The notes: generated by a model not told the origin, from the sequence alone. Counted from the stretch's first letter, positions 42,668 to 52,356 are shown. The stretch: 64,000 nt of DNA from Lepidostoma basale (GCA_022606425.2 JAHDVF020001222.1:1054001-1118000), one strand, 5' to 3'. Translations and numbers: made by a program.

Positions 42668-43015
42668 AGGAAGATTAGTTGAGCCGAAGCGTTGCCCCAG
42701 TATAAATTTCGGGGATCTAGCGTTCGCGGTAGCTTGTCCACCAGCTTGGAACAATCTCCCTTCACACCTCAGATGCATAAATGATCCGACAGATTTCAGA
42801 TCTAAATTGAAAACCCATTTTTTCATATTTCATGCCCAATTTAAACGTTTATACTTTGTTTTACTATACTTTTTAACCGATCGCGAAAATCAGATGCAGC
42901 GTTCACATTTAGATTTTTAGATTAAAAAACACGTCTTAATGCGCCCTTGAGGTGATTACATCATAAAAACTGCGCTATAAAAGTTAGCATATTATTATTA
43001 TTATTATTATTATTT
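42668..43015 (+). pseudogene. CR1/L2-like LINE C-terminus and 3' UTR
   Basis: Plus frame: KFGDLAFAVACPPAWNNLPS, then HLRCINDPTDFRSKLKTHFF. The WNNLPxxLR...FRSKLKTxxF pattern is the standard end of CR1, L2 and Rex-type LINE proteins. It is followed by GCGCCCTTGAGGTGATTACA, GCGCTATAAA and (TTA)n at 42986-43013. Two copies of the UTR exist (see 33240-33445). Confidence 0.8.
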
Positions 43016-43650
43016 GTTACTCATTATTTCATATGGAGTTTTATATCATTGTTCAAGAAACAATAAATATTATGTATTAAATTGAATGGATTAAAAAATG
43101 TCTTATGTATTCTTGATAGTCTGTTTTGTATATCGTGATGATATTGTCAGAATTATAATGACTTGATCTCTCGCCGCAAATGCTGCCGCCAACGCAGCCG
43201 AGTATAATGATACAACTTTGTAAGTAATAGAAATCTTTAAAACATTTTGCAGATTACCTGTCTATAAGGACAGGCGAGTAGGCCCCTGTCCTGTAATATG
43301 CTAACTATATACTCTATTTACATACATCTGATCACATCGACTGTAGATACCTAATATTGTATATATGTGTGCAGTATTATATGAACGATCCCTTAAACGT
43401 CTATGTAGTAAAACTATGTACGATAGAATTTCAAATGCTTAGGAAGGAATCTAGGAATGTCATGCCATTAACTTTGTAAAGAAAGCTCACATTAAAATTC
43501 AATTAAACATATCTGATAATTAATGGGAATAAAAACGTTCTATTATTAACGTTTTATTTTATCTTATATATGATAAGGCATTGTAAAACGTGTAATTTTT
43601 AAAATTAATGTTTAATGAGGGCGCTTTGGTTTTTCTTAAATATTGATTTA
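43016..43650. other. no recognised gene
   Basis: 43035-43065 carries TCATTGTTCAAGAAACAATA, a flank of family H. 43240-43320 (TATAAGGACAGGCGAGTAGG, CCCCTGTCCTG) is a small GC-rich palindromic patch of unknown origin. Confidence 0.4.
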
Positions 43651-43651
43651 T

Positions 43652-43985
43652 TTTTAAGGATTAATTGTATCTCAATAGAGACGAAGATGTAAATTGTTTT
43701 TTTTTTTGGCCACCATATTCTCGGCCACCATATTCACCATACTCGGCCACCATATTCACCATACTCGGCCACCATATTCACCATACTCGGCCACCATATT
43801 CACCATACTCGGCCACCATATTCACCATACTCGGCCACCATATTCACCATACTCGGCCACCATATTCACCATACTCGGCCACCATATTCTGTTTCCAAAA
43901 AAAAACAATTTACTTCTTCATTTCTATTGAGATACAATTAATACTTAAAAATGGTTAATCTGCAATGGGTAAAAATCCAGTATTT
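43652..43985. repeat. inverted repeat with internal 22-bp minisatellite
   Basis: Arms TTAATTGTATCTCAATAGAG...GATGTAAATTG and CAATTTACTTCTTCATTTCT...GATACAATTAAT face each other. Between them, 43708-43890, GGCCACCATATTC recurs nine times, mostly at exact 22-base spacing (unit ACTCGGCCACCATATTCACC AT). Only the last unit is followed by TGTTTCC, as in the single-copy relatives. Two overlapping open frames here are simply the repeat read in different phases. Confidence 0.85.
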
Positions 43986-44284
43986 TTCTACAAGTATTTG
44001 TATACATTCAAAAAACAAATTGCATAAAAACTGATCCAAGTTAAAAGCATAAAAATTGGAGATTGGATCTCCAGACGTTGTCTAGCAATGTATGATAGTT
44101 GCGAAGCCTTTCACATTGCATTAATAAAGATTTATAATTTATATTAATGCTTACATTTATTCTTAATAGATGGAGCTAGTGTAGATTGACCTAAAAATGT
44201 GAAGTGTGTCTCATCATAGTTGCTTATATACATCTTTTAAAAATTTCTCAGACGTGGTGGTCGTAAGAAGGGCGGAATGGGGAA

Positions 44285-44480
44285 TGTTGTTAACATAAAG
44301 CGATCGTTTAACCCAAATAATGACAGGTCATAAGTCCTGTAAACGCCTCGGCCACCATATTCTGTTTAAAAAAAAAGATTTACATCTTTGTCTCTATTGA
44401 GATACAATTAATCCTTAAAAATGATTAGTCCGCAATGGGTAAAAATCCAGTATTTGCCTACAAGTACAAAAATCAAATTG
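44285..44480 (+). repeat. dispersed repeat with single CCATATT unit, copy 2
   Basis: AACATAAAGCGATCGTTTAA, ACAGGTCATAAGTCCTGTAA, then one CTCGGCCACCATATTCTG, then TTTACATCTTTGTCTCTATT and TAAAAATCCAGTATTTG. The pre-expansion form of the 43.7 kb element. Confidence 0.7.
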
Positions 44481-44614
44481 ATTTATTTATATATAAATCA
44501 ATGTAAAACCCAAAAACAAATGCGCTTTCATTCATGCATTAATTTTATAATGGAGTTTTACCAAATTAAAACCGCAACCATCAATAAGCGTAAATTTTGA
44601 ATGACCATTTGATA

Positions 44615-44995
44615 ATGGAGTATTAGTTCCAACCATTATGATTGTAAGTGAAACATGGAACTGGTAGAAGAAGGATGAGAGCAGAATAATTGTGATAGAG
44701 ATGAGATTCTTTAAATATATGTGTAACACATGTACCACAGAATTTCAAATGCTGGCGCAAGGAAGGAATGTAGACCGGAAGACAGTTTTATGAACGAAAT
44801 TATGAAAGGATTACTGCGTTGGTTTGGTAAAAACGCATGGATGAAGAAATCATGGTTAAGAAAGTATATCTTTATAATTTGAATAGAGAATGGAGTTGAG
44901 GAAGATCGAGGATAACACAGCATAACCAAATTATTTAAATCTTTGATGTCGGCCACGTTAAAAATCGAAAGAATCAACGTGCATGTAAGTGTTTT
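44615..44995 (+). pseudogene. RTE-like relic
   Basis: VLVPTIMIVSETWNW-like, EGESRIIVIEMRFFKYMCN-like, NERNYERITALVW-like and GVEEDRG-like codons, heavily mutated, ending KNRKNQRACK at 44990 where the family E palindrome begins. Confidence 0.7.
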
Positions 44996-45163
44996 GTGCC
45001 TATTTGCTTTTTTAAAAATGTTTTCTTTATATATTTAACTATTATGTCTTAAAAACGTCATATATGTACTAGTTGTAAGAAATATGTATTTTTTTATAAC
45101 TAAATAAATACACTTAAGAAATTGAAAATAGCTTTGTTTATTATCCTCAAAATATTAAAAAAA

Positions 45164-45202
45164 CAGGACACGTTTCGGAGGATACCTCCATCTTTAGGTG
45201 TA
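45164..45202 (-). ncRNA. hammerhead-like motif E, left
   Basis: Minus: CUAAAGA (45197 to 45191; G5 to A, N7 = A), U, helix II GGAGG/CCUCC with loop UAU, GAAAC (45176 to 45172), GUGUC with C17 at 45167. The G5 change is shared by both family E motifs, so it is ancestral to this copy and may reduce or abolish activity. Confidence 0.55.
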
Positions 45203-45218
45203 AATATAAAATATTTAT

Positions 45219-45262
45219 TTACACCTAAAGATGGAGGTATCCTCCGAAACATGGCGTGTTTT
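45219..45262 (+). ncRNA. hammerhead-like motif E, right
   Basis: Plus: helix I ACAC (45221-45224) pairs perfectly with GUGU (45256-45259). CUAAAGA 45225-45231, U, GGAGG/CCUCC with loop UAU, GAAAC 45246-45250, AUGGC (left motif has GUGUC). U16.1 replaced by G would block cleavage here. Confidence 0.55.
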
Positions 45263-45427
45263 TTTTAATATTCTGTGGATAATAAACAAAGATATTTTCA
45301 ATTTCCTTAGTGTATTTATTTATAATAGATATAAAAAAATTACATATTTCTTACAACAAGTGTACGACATTTTTAATACATAATAGTTAAATATATAATG
45401 AAAACATTAAAAAAAGCAAATAGGCAC

Positions 45428-45679
45428 CAACATTCAAATAAGAAATTAAACAAAAAAAAAGATTAATAATTAAAAAAAATAAAACACTAAACATGGGTTG
45501 TGGAATTTGTGAACATTATCTGAGTCCTTCATGACTTGCGGCAAGCTATTAAATGCTTTCAAACCCCTGTAAAAAAATCTGTTTTCTGAACCCCTTGATA
45601 ATTTTCTAATTTGATTAATGTTCTTTTTTTATAAACTTAAGGCGCGAACACAAATAGTCTTTAAATTTAACGCCTGGCT
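45428..45679. other. no recognised feature
   Basis: AT-rich. 45500-45600 may be a LINE scrap (LPQVMKDSDNVHKFHNP-like on the minus strand), too short to support. Confidence 0.35.
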
Positions 45680-45800
45680 ATTGCTTCAATGTGCTTGGTT
45701 ACAAGCCTGAACGTGACTCGGATCCTCCTTCATAATAATAAGCAACTTTTTCTCATATCGAAGATTGTATAATAAATTCGTATACCATTGTTTGAAATCA
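45680..45800 (+). mobile_element. tRNA-derived SINE S2, decayed copy
   Basis: GGTTACAAGCCTGAACGTG in place of the B box region, then CCTTCATAATAATAAGCAAC, CTCATATCGAAGATTGTATA and ATAAATTCGTATACCATTG, matching the S2 body with many changes. Confidence 0.6.
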
Positions 45801-46079
45801 TCTTTTATTTATATAATATAAAAAGGCCTTTCTAAATATGGAAAAAATATGATTTCTCTTATTTTATCCATGACCTAAGGACTCCTTAAATCTGTATGAA
45901 ATAAAAGTGGAGATAATGATGAAGTGGAAGGAAATCTCTGATAAAAATATATAAAGTAAATTAAAAATTTTAAAATCAGAATTATATGATAGACAACAGC
46001 AAACAAACTAATTTTAACAAAATTAGATATGAAGAAACATGTTTTATAATAATGATTTATATATGAAATAAAAAGCTTT

Positions 46080-46330
46080 TATATCCACTAATGGGAAACA
46101 CATATTTTTCTCGACATGTTTCGAATTTATTAAATCTCGAACTTAATAAACTAACTAAAATAAACTTAAACAGCTTTCAAAGGGCAGAAATTTACAAAAG
46201 AAAAAATGGTTTTATGAATATTTAAAATATTTATATGGGTTGAGATTATTCTTTAAAATATTTATATGAGATAAGATTATTCTTTAGATACATGTCGAGA
46301 AAAATATACTATTCCAAGGAAATAATGGTG
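46080..46330. repeat. family B palindrome, motif-deleted
   Basis: ATTTTTCTCGACATGTTTCG on the left and ATACATGTCGAGAAAAATAT on the right. The central sequence no longer contains helix II or the core. Outer arms resemble other family B copies. Confidence 0.5.
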
Positions 46331-47215
46331 TTTTATTTCATTATTAAAGTCCATGCTTTAAATTTCTAAGTATTCAAATATTTTATGATATTATAACACT
46401 TAAAAAATATATATAATATAAAGAAAATATATTAAAAGAAGAAAGAGTAGCCTGAAGGAGGTCTAGATATATATATTATATTATTATCTCAATAATATAA
46501 TATAACTTAAGTAAATAAATAACTATAATGTATAATCTCAGTAGATTTCGATCACGGAAGAAACACTTTATAAAATAAGAGTTTTTTTATCCTACGATAA
46601 CTTTAGATATTATGTTTCGCCATGTAAGTGCATTGCTTTGCTTATATGAACAGAATAGCGTTCTTCGTTCAACGTACTCACCTATTCGTTTATGAATTCA
46701 TTTTAATCTGCATAATAACATGCACGTACGTAAACTAGGCAGGCACCTATTGCAGAGAGCAATTTATTTAATTGCGCTCCAGTCTAATATGGTATATTTT
46801 TTTTTAGTTCGGCAAGTCCCCGCCCACGCTAACTTCGAGCCTTCGATGAAATATTTGAAATAAGAATGAATACTTACGATAAACTTTAGATATTTAAAGG
46901 TTGGGCCGAACTGCAAAAGTGCCTACTTTGCATCAATTATAGAAGTGTTTTAATTTTCATACTATACAAATAAACACATTTTTAATAGGAGTTTTAAAAT
47001 ATTACTACTTTAAATCATAGTTTAGTTATTATCCCTGTAGGATTCCACCATTTACCATTTTGTTAGCGTTTTCATTTTAAATACACGTATGTGTTTTCAT
47101 TTTATTGGATATTTAAGTGCTGTGGAATTCCATTGTTATTTGGAATTGAAATAATAACACAGTTAAATCTACTTTCAAAAATAAATTAAACTGGATTAAA
47201 AAGTGTTGTTAATTA
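46331..47215. other. no recognised gene
   Basis: 46797-46917 is bounded by TTTTTAGTTCGGC and GCCGAACTGCAAAA, a possible small inverted-repeat element of about 120 bases. Otherwise unassigned. Confidence 0.35.
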
Positions 47216-47219
47216 TATT

Positions 47220-47695
47220 CCAAATAAATCGTATGTACCGACGTGAAGCTTGAAGCTGAAAAAAAAGGATAAAAACAGGATAAATGTCGTAGAATTGAGA
47301 TCAATGAGAAGAATGTGCGGTAAAACGATATATGATAGAATACCGACGACGAAATAAGGAAGAAATGTAAGGCAGAAGATTGCATCATAAGTAAAATTAA
47401 AAAAGGATCTCTCAGAGAGGTTGGAGATATGGAACCAATGGACGAGAGAAGAATTTTTAAAATGTTATATACAAGCAGTGTGAGTGGAAAGAGAAGTTGT
47501 AGAAGACCAAGGAAAGCATGGCATGACCAAATTAATCAATTATTGAAAGGCGGTCACATTCGAAGTCGGAAAAATCAAGGAACGTGCATGTGACGATGTA
47601 TGATTGTGGAGGAATCAAGGTATGGCGATCCATCCTCTCTACCTACCCCTTCGGGGAACCGGCGTGATGTTTAGTGAGTTAGTCAGTTAGATATG
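47220..47695 (+). pseudogene. RTE-like LINE 3' part
   Basis: YRREAxSxKKRIKTG-like, RRMCGKTIYDRIPTTK-like, RGWRYGTNGREK-like, GRPRKAWHDQINQLLKGG, then ACCCCTTCGGGGAACCGGCG, TGATGTTTAGTGAGTTAG. The UUCG hairpin is perfect here even though the frame is broken. This is the subfamily that also occurs at 370-845. Confidence 0.75.
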
Positions 47696-47769
47696 TTTTG
47701 AATTTAGTACACATCATCGGAAGAAAATATATCAAATTTGACTCTAATTTGATATTTTTAACATGCTTC

Positions 47770-48000
47770 TTAGTCACTTCTTCTTCTGCCAACTCCAAGC
47801 TTCACTTCCATAAATAATGGTCGGGACTAGAACTCCATTGTGCACTGCCATCTTTGCTTCAGTTGATATATTTCTATTTGCGGTAATGACTTTGAGTGCA
47901 CCATTTATTTTGTTTCCAGCTCCAACCCTTCTTCCGATATTTCTCCATTCTACCATCTCTTGTAAACATGCTTCCCAGATAAACAAATTTTGAATATTCT
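47770..48000 (-). pseudogene. RTE-like fragment 5' of the usual truncation point
   Basis: The minus strand reads EEVGAGNKINGALKVITANRN-like codons, then ISTEAKMAVHNGVLVPTIIY, GSEAWSWQKKK. It covers the segment just 5' of the 47220 copy, in opposite orientation, so the two are parts of the same subfamily arranged tail to tail. Confidence 0.75.
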
Positions 48001-48655
48001 ATGATATATTCACATTTCAAAGGCAATCAGCTTTTAGGTGTTACTCAAAGTTCAAGGTCCATTTTTCTATACCGTAGAACAAGACGGTTGGCACGTTATA
48101 TCGAACTATTATCATTCTCAATTGGATAGGTTGATCTCTGCTGCATAGCACAAGTTGAAGAATTGAACTCATTTTGAAGAAGCTGGCTTCTTCATTCAAA
48201 TTAAATAAGATGAATTAGAAGAAAAAAAAATTCTAACGATCACAATGAAAAATTATAATTTATGGTAAAATTTTGACAGCTCTCATTTGAATGTAATAAA
48301 GGAGACGATTAATCTGTTTGATTTGAATTAGTATGGAGGCTTATCGATTCGTTTCAGTCACTTTCCCGAATCCGGTCGTTGACAAAATAGTCCGGCTAGT
48401 TGCAAAAAATCGCGGATAGGAATGCTGGCCAAACGGCCGCCTGCTATAATACGGTAAGGCCTGATAATTCTATGCAAATGAACCGGTCAGCACTCTATCT
48501 GCCATCGCATCATATAACAGTCCATCGCTGATGTATTCCGGACAGACTAGACGGATTGGTACATCTGAGTCCGCTAAGAGATTCCGAAGATTGCGGATAG
48601 CAAAAATGATTTTAATATTTTCTTAATTGAGCACTCTTGGCCTCACGTGCAGACT
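48001..48655. other. no recognised feature; GC-richer patch
   Basis: 48370-48600 (GCCAAACGGCCGCCTGCTAT, GTCCGCTAAGAGATTCCGAA) is GC-richer and single copy in the window. No frame is convincing. Confidence 0.4.
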
Positions 48656-48659
48656 ATTA

Positions 48660-48930
48660 ATATGTATCATTTTTATTAATACGAATGAAAATGTCTATTT
48701 TCTACAAGTTTTATTGTATTATATGAAGATGAAATATTTTTATATAAGACATTATCAAATACATTGCATGCGTCTGTTTCTAGAAGTTTTCATATATTTA
48801 ATGAGAATGAAATGTTTTACCTTCTAATGCATTCACAAATTTTGATAAAGCCTTAGGAAGTACAATATGTCATTTTCATATAAAATATTATATAAAAACT
48901 TCTAGAAAATAGTTTTTATTCGTATTAATC
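48660..48930. repeat. family H palindromes, decayed
   Basis: TTAATACGAATGAAAATGTC opens a left arm. UUGAUAA at 48842-48848 with GCCUU follows, then a mutated GAAAC (ACAAU), AUGUC and the arm AAAACTTCTAGAAAATAG. An additional partial copy is superimposed at 48770-48830. Confidence 0.6.
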
Positions 48931-49129
48931 ATTCAATATAGAGTTTTACCTCATTGTCAAAAACAAAATATATCTATCATTTTATTAATACTGACATTTT
49001 AGAAATACTTGAATTGATGTTTGGCAATTTGTATAAATATAATATAATACATAAAAAAAATATTAAATCATCCATTTACTACAATTAAATTGTAAATGAA
49101 ACACTTGTTTTTCACCACTTGAGTATTAT

Positions 49130-49184
49130 ATTTTACACGACTAGTTTCGGAAGCTACAGATGCTTCCATCTACAGGTTTAAATA
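49130..49184 (-). ncRNA. hammerhead-like motif F, left
   Basis: Minus: CUGUAGA (49175 to 49169), U, helix II GGAAGC/GCUUCC (six perfect pairs, loop AUCUGUA), GAAAC (49148 to 49144), UAGUC with C17 at 49139; helix III is the palindrome ACUAGU. The core has U at position 6 where A is expected. Confidence 0.6.
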
Positions 49185-49234
49185 TAAACTTTTATATTTT
49201 AGTTATAAACTATAAACTTTTATATTTTAGTTTA

Positions 49235-49290
49235 TATTTAAACCTGTAGATGGAAGCATCTGTAGCTTCCGAAACTAGTCGTGTAAAATA
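49235..49290 (+). ncRNA. hammerhead-like motif F, right
   Basis: Plus: same as the left motif, CUGUAGA 49244-49250, U, helix II 49252-49257 with 49265-49270, GAAAC 49271-49275, UAGUC to 49280. Helix I UUUAAAC (49237-49243) pairs with GUGUAAA (49281-49287) at six of seven positions. Confidence 0.6.
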
Positions 49291-49412
49291 TAATACTCAA
49301 GTGGTGAAAAACAAGTGTTTTATTTACAATTTAATCATGTCCTACCACAAAGTGAATGCCGAAACAATAAATAATACATTTACTAGAAGTTTATGTTTAT
49401 TTAAACAAACTG

Positions 49413-49755
49413 ACACGTCGAAGCAAGGGTATACACGATAAGGACCAAACAAGTTTTGAGGACTTCCGAAATGAAGACACTAAGAGATCGTGTGCGGAAC
49501 ACCAGAATAAGAGAGATATGTAAGGTTCAGGATATTATAAGATAGAGCAGGCAACGAAAAAGGGGCTGGTACGGTCATGTTCAAAGAATGGACACCACCA
49601 GACTCCCCTATATTGCATTGCATAATCAGCCTCATGGGACTGGTCCTCGTGGAAGACCTCCTAAAAGATTGAAGGACAGTTGGGAATCTACCTCACAGGA
49701 GGAGCAACACTCTGAAGAACAAACCACATAGGTCTACAACAAGGATGAAGAAGAA
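49413..49755 (+). pseudogene. LINE C-terminus, family P
   Basis: Codons in three frames: GPNKFxGLPKxRH-like (NKQVLRTSEMKT in sister copies), LRDRVRNTRIREICKVQDII, WYGHVQRMD, GRPPKRLKDSWESTSQEEQ, then a (GAAGAAGAA) tail. Broken by frameshifts. It follows family F directly. Confidence 0.75.
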
Positions 49756-50150
49756 GACATGTTGGGCATTATGAAATGTGTTTAACAGATATTTGATACT
49801 GTTTCACTAATAAGAAATATGACGTTCTCAAAATATATACTTTCTCTTTCATTCTTTTTAGCAAATTTTACTCCACTGCCTCTTCTAAATTCTTCTAACA
49901 TTCTCTATCTTGGGTTATCTGTTGCCACTTACGACCCGCAAGTTGCATAACATCATCCGTCCACCCTTTTGTAGTCTTCCTATTCCTCTTCTGTTGTTCC
50001 AATGCCTCCGTTTCAGGAGTCTAAGTGACCACTTGAGCTCATCTTGTTTCGCAGAAATGTCAGTAAAACATATAATCATCTTTTATATTATAAATATTTC
50101 TTCGATACAGTTATAAACCACTGTTCAAGAAATAATAAATAATTTTTCCT
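49756..50150. other. no recognised feature
   Basis: Unassigned. A 68-codon plus frame at 49910-50116 has no recognisable motif. Confidence 0.4.
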
Positions 50151-50154
50151 AACT

Positions 50155-50565
50155 TAGAACAGGCGGCCCCCGACTTTCGAAATTTGACTTTCGCACAATT
50201 CGCTTTTTCGCACATTTTTCGACCGTCGTTTTTTGTTCGACATACGATTGCTCACTTATTTCTCACGTGCAGTTGCTATCATCTCCGTTTATACGTTTGA
50301 AACAAGTTCAGTCTTGCTTTGCAGTACGGATTGACACTACGCGTTATGCCGGTTTATCTGTTTATATACAGTATATATGTGTTCATATTTTGCCCTTACA
50401 TAAGATTAAATGATCCGCGATCATCTAAACCCTGAAGAATATCAGGAAACTATCACCATTGAAATAGTTTTAATGATGAATGAATTAAACTTGGAAGTCA
50501 TGAACCAAGATTTTGATGTATTAATCGAATTGCATTCAGAGCCTTTGTCGAATACGCCGAGCCTT
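50155..50565 (+). pseudogene. pogo/Tigger-like DNA transposon, internally deleted
   Basis: Starts with GCGGCCCCCGACTTTCGAAA and TTCGCACAATTCG, typical of the terminal region of pogo/Tigger elements. Then a frame reads IVLMMNELNLEVMNQDFDVL, IELHSEPLSN, resembling the LxLEVxxxDVxELLxxHxxELTxEDL ending of Tigger-type transposases. The DDE domain is missing between them, so this is a deletion derivative, cut at ~50570 by a family H fragment. Confidence 0.6.
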
Positions 50566-50584
50566 TGTACAACAAGAAATATTC

Positions 50585-50665
50585 CATTTTATAGAAGTTT
50601 TATTATATAATATATGTGAATGATATGCGTCACCTTGGTAATATATTATCAAATGTTTTTTAGTT
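50585..50665 (-). repeat. family H left half
   Basis: TATAGAAGTTTTATTATATA, then GAATGATATGCGTCACCTTG, then ATTATCAAATG: the minus-strand motif with UUGAUAA (50652 to 50646), degenerate helix II and GACGC for GAAAC. Right half replaced by the RTE at 50668. Confidence 0.55.
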
Positions 50666-50667
50666 TA

Positions 50668-51035
50668 AATTGATAACAACTACAACAAACCAATGGATCG
50701 CCACACTACTCTATCCTGATATACCTCTCTAGCTTCCTCCACATTCATACAACGAGTCATACTCGCACGTCGATTCTTCCGGCTTCTAACAAGACAAACC
50801 TTTAAAAGTTGATTAATTTGGTCATGCCATGTTTTCTTCGATCTAACTCGACTCCGTACTCCATTTTCATCGTTAACGAATACTTTTTTAACCATTCTAT
50901 ATTTATCCGTGGGCTCCATATGTCCGAACCAACGGAGCGATCCTTTCATAATTGTTCATAATACCTTATTTCGCTCTACATTCGTTTCCAATATCAGCAT
51001 TTGAGATTCTGTCGTACATCGTTCTACCACACTGT
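50668..51035 (-). pseudogene. RTE-like LINE, subfamily B
   Basis: MKGSLRWFGHMEPTDKYRMV, KKVFVNDENGVRSRVRSKKT, HDQINQLLKV, RASMTRCMNVEEAREVYQDR, VVWRSIGL, then a (GTTGTAGTT) tail; 5' of it TMYDRISNADIGNECRAK-like. All long subfamily B copies in the window lie on the minus strand. Confidence 0.8.
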
Positions 51036-51980
51036 CTGTATTCGGATGAGTAAGATGCTGCTATGCTCAAAGAATCGGATAAGCAAAGACGATGGGGAGC
51101 TAAATTGCCTAATACGCTTTACGCCGAGTTATAAAACTGGCAGGATTAAGTGAAATCATAAGATATTCGTTTAGGCACATTGGTTATAATTTATTTTGTG
51201 TATTTTGACTTGGCGTTTAATATCAGGAAATAAATTTCAAGTGCTTTTGGTAAAGCCGGGCCCTTATTCTTTAGCCATTCGTTGATGAAACCGCTCACGA
51301 ATTGCTCACTTTATCTATGGAACTTCACATAAAATAAAATAAATCAGACCATCACAATAAATATTGTAGTATATGAACAATGTTTGGAACTTCTATTCTA
51401 GAAAGCAAGATAATTATTATACGTCTTCCAAGTTTACAATGATCTATAGTCAATCTATTTTTAACTGCAGTCGACTTAATTCCATTCTGTTCAATTACAT
51501 TCAGACACAAAAAAAATCTTCTACAAATGGATTCCACGAAAGCGTTAAAATGATAGATTTGGTCGATTATGTACCGACATGTAGAATTGATTTTTTTAAG
51601 TGCTTACTCAAGAGAATAATCAATTACTTGGATATTTGAAGATAATCACAACGTGCCAAGTGCAGAGTATCTTCATCAGTACGTGATTATTATTCCGGGC
51701 ATTTTTTCAACGAGATTTGGGCAGGAAGTGATTTTTATTTCAAGCGTATTCTGCCATTGAGATTATAACTAATCTGAGAGTTAATTCGTCATAATTATCG
51801 TTTCTCGCTTTTAATGTAGAACTGGAAGTGGTAACATAACGCCTATATGTTTTGTATATAATAATATTTAATAAGTAATAATTATGATAATAATTAATTA
51901 CAATATTCTGTTTGCGGCTTCTAAGAATAACGTAAATAATATCTAAAAAAAGGTTCAATTAAGAAGTCATTTAGTATTTT
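51036..51980. other. no recognised gene
   Basis: 51015-51310 is GC-richer (GAATCGGATAAGCAAAGACG, TTAGCCATTCGTTGATGAAA) and unassigned. An 88-codon plus frame (51373-51639) and a 61-codon minus frame overlap and neither has motifs. Confidence 0.4.
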
Positions 51981-51987
51981 TTTACAA

Positions 51988-52150
51988 TGATGGTGGTCTA
52001 GGGGATAGAACGCTTGGCTCTTGATCCAGGGGACTTGGGTTCAAGCCTGGACACGACCAGATTCCTTCTTCATAATAATGAGCTATTTTCTGCTCACATT
52101 GAAGATTGTAAAATAAATTCTAATATCATTAATTAAAATCCATGGAATTA
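51988..52150 (+). mobile_element. tRNA-derived SINE S2, copy 2
   Basis: GGTGGTCTAGGGGATAGAAC, B box GGTTCAAGCC at 52029-52040, body to AATATCATTAATTAAAATCC. Near-identical to 39414-39568, with another SINE (S1) immediately downstream. Confidence 0.8.
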
Positions 52151-52303
52151 GTATTTTTTTAAATAAAAAAACTATGACTGCTACACCGAAGGTCCCGGGT
52201 TCAATTCTCGGCGTTGGCAGTTTGAAAAAAAAAACAAATTAAACAAAACTAATTTCACGAATTTTTATGAATTAAAACACAGATTTTTTTCGCTTTTGAG
52301 TTT

Positions 52304-52356
52304 ATTTTTCTCGACATGTTTCGAAGGTTTACCCCCCTTATCATCAGGAGAACGAT
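52304..52356 (-). ncRNA. hammerhead-like motif B, left
   Basis: Minus: helix I UUCUC pairs perfectly with GAGAA (five pairs). CUGAUGA exact (52347 to 52341), then UAAGG paired with CCUUC except the first position, GAAAC (52322 to 52318), AUGUC with palindromic ACAUGU. The extra base of other copies is absent here because of a one-base loss. Best overall match to a hammerhead in the window. Confidence 0.7.

Larger units (their letters stand above)
44996..45427. repeat. hammerhead-like palindromic element, family E, complete
   Basis: Two arms of about 215 bases (GTGCCTATTTGC... and ...GCAAATAGGCAC) form a long hairpin whose centre, ATAAAATATTTAT, is flanked by two facing motifs. The left end abuts an RTE relic. 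The 432-base element is the clearest example of full palindromic organisation with both motifs largely intact. Confidence 0.8.
49090..49360. repeat. hammerhead-like palindromic element, family F, complete
   Basis: Arms AAACACTTGTTTTTCACCAC...TACACGACTAG and the exact complement enclose two intact facing motifs with a short TATA-rich loop. Sequence identity between arms is very high, so this copy is young or maintained by conversion. Confidence 0.8.

Noticed and set aside
42530..42826. 98-codon frame and the first 33 codons of the 199-codon frame as a novel protein
   Set aside because: They read antisense through the CR1/L2-like LINE end into the RTE, a chance fusion at the insertion junction.
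43708..43890. CRISPR-like array of 22-bp units
   Set aside because: Units are contiguous with no unique spacers, and the context is a eukaryotic repeat. It is a minisatellite.
43665..43958. Proline-rich 97- and 78-codon repeat proteins
   Set aside because: Both frames are the 22-bp minisatellite read in different phases, since 22 is not a multiple of three.
46797..46917. Small DNA transposon with TTTTTAGTTCGGC ends
   Set aside because: Inverted ends of about 12 bases with no target duplication or second copy in the window. Could be chance.
13498..49360. Long hairpins as pre-miRNA genes
   Set aside because: The arms belong to multi-copy families and carry the hammerhead-like core at conserved positions. 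Nothing points to Drosha/Dicer-type precursors, though small RNAs from them are possible.
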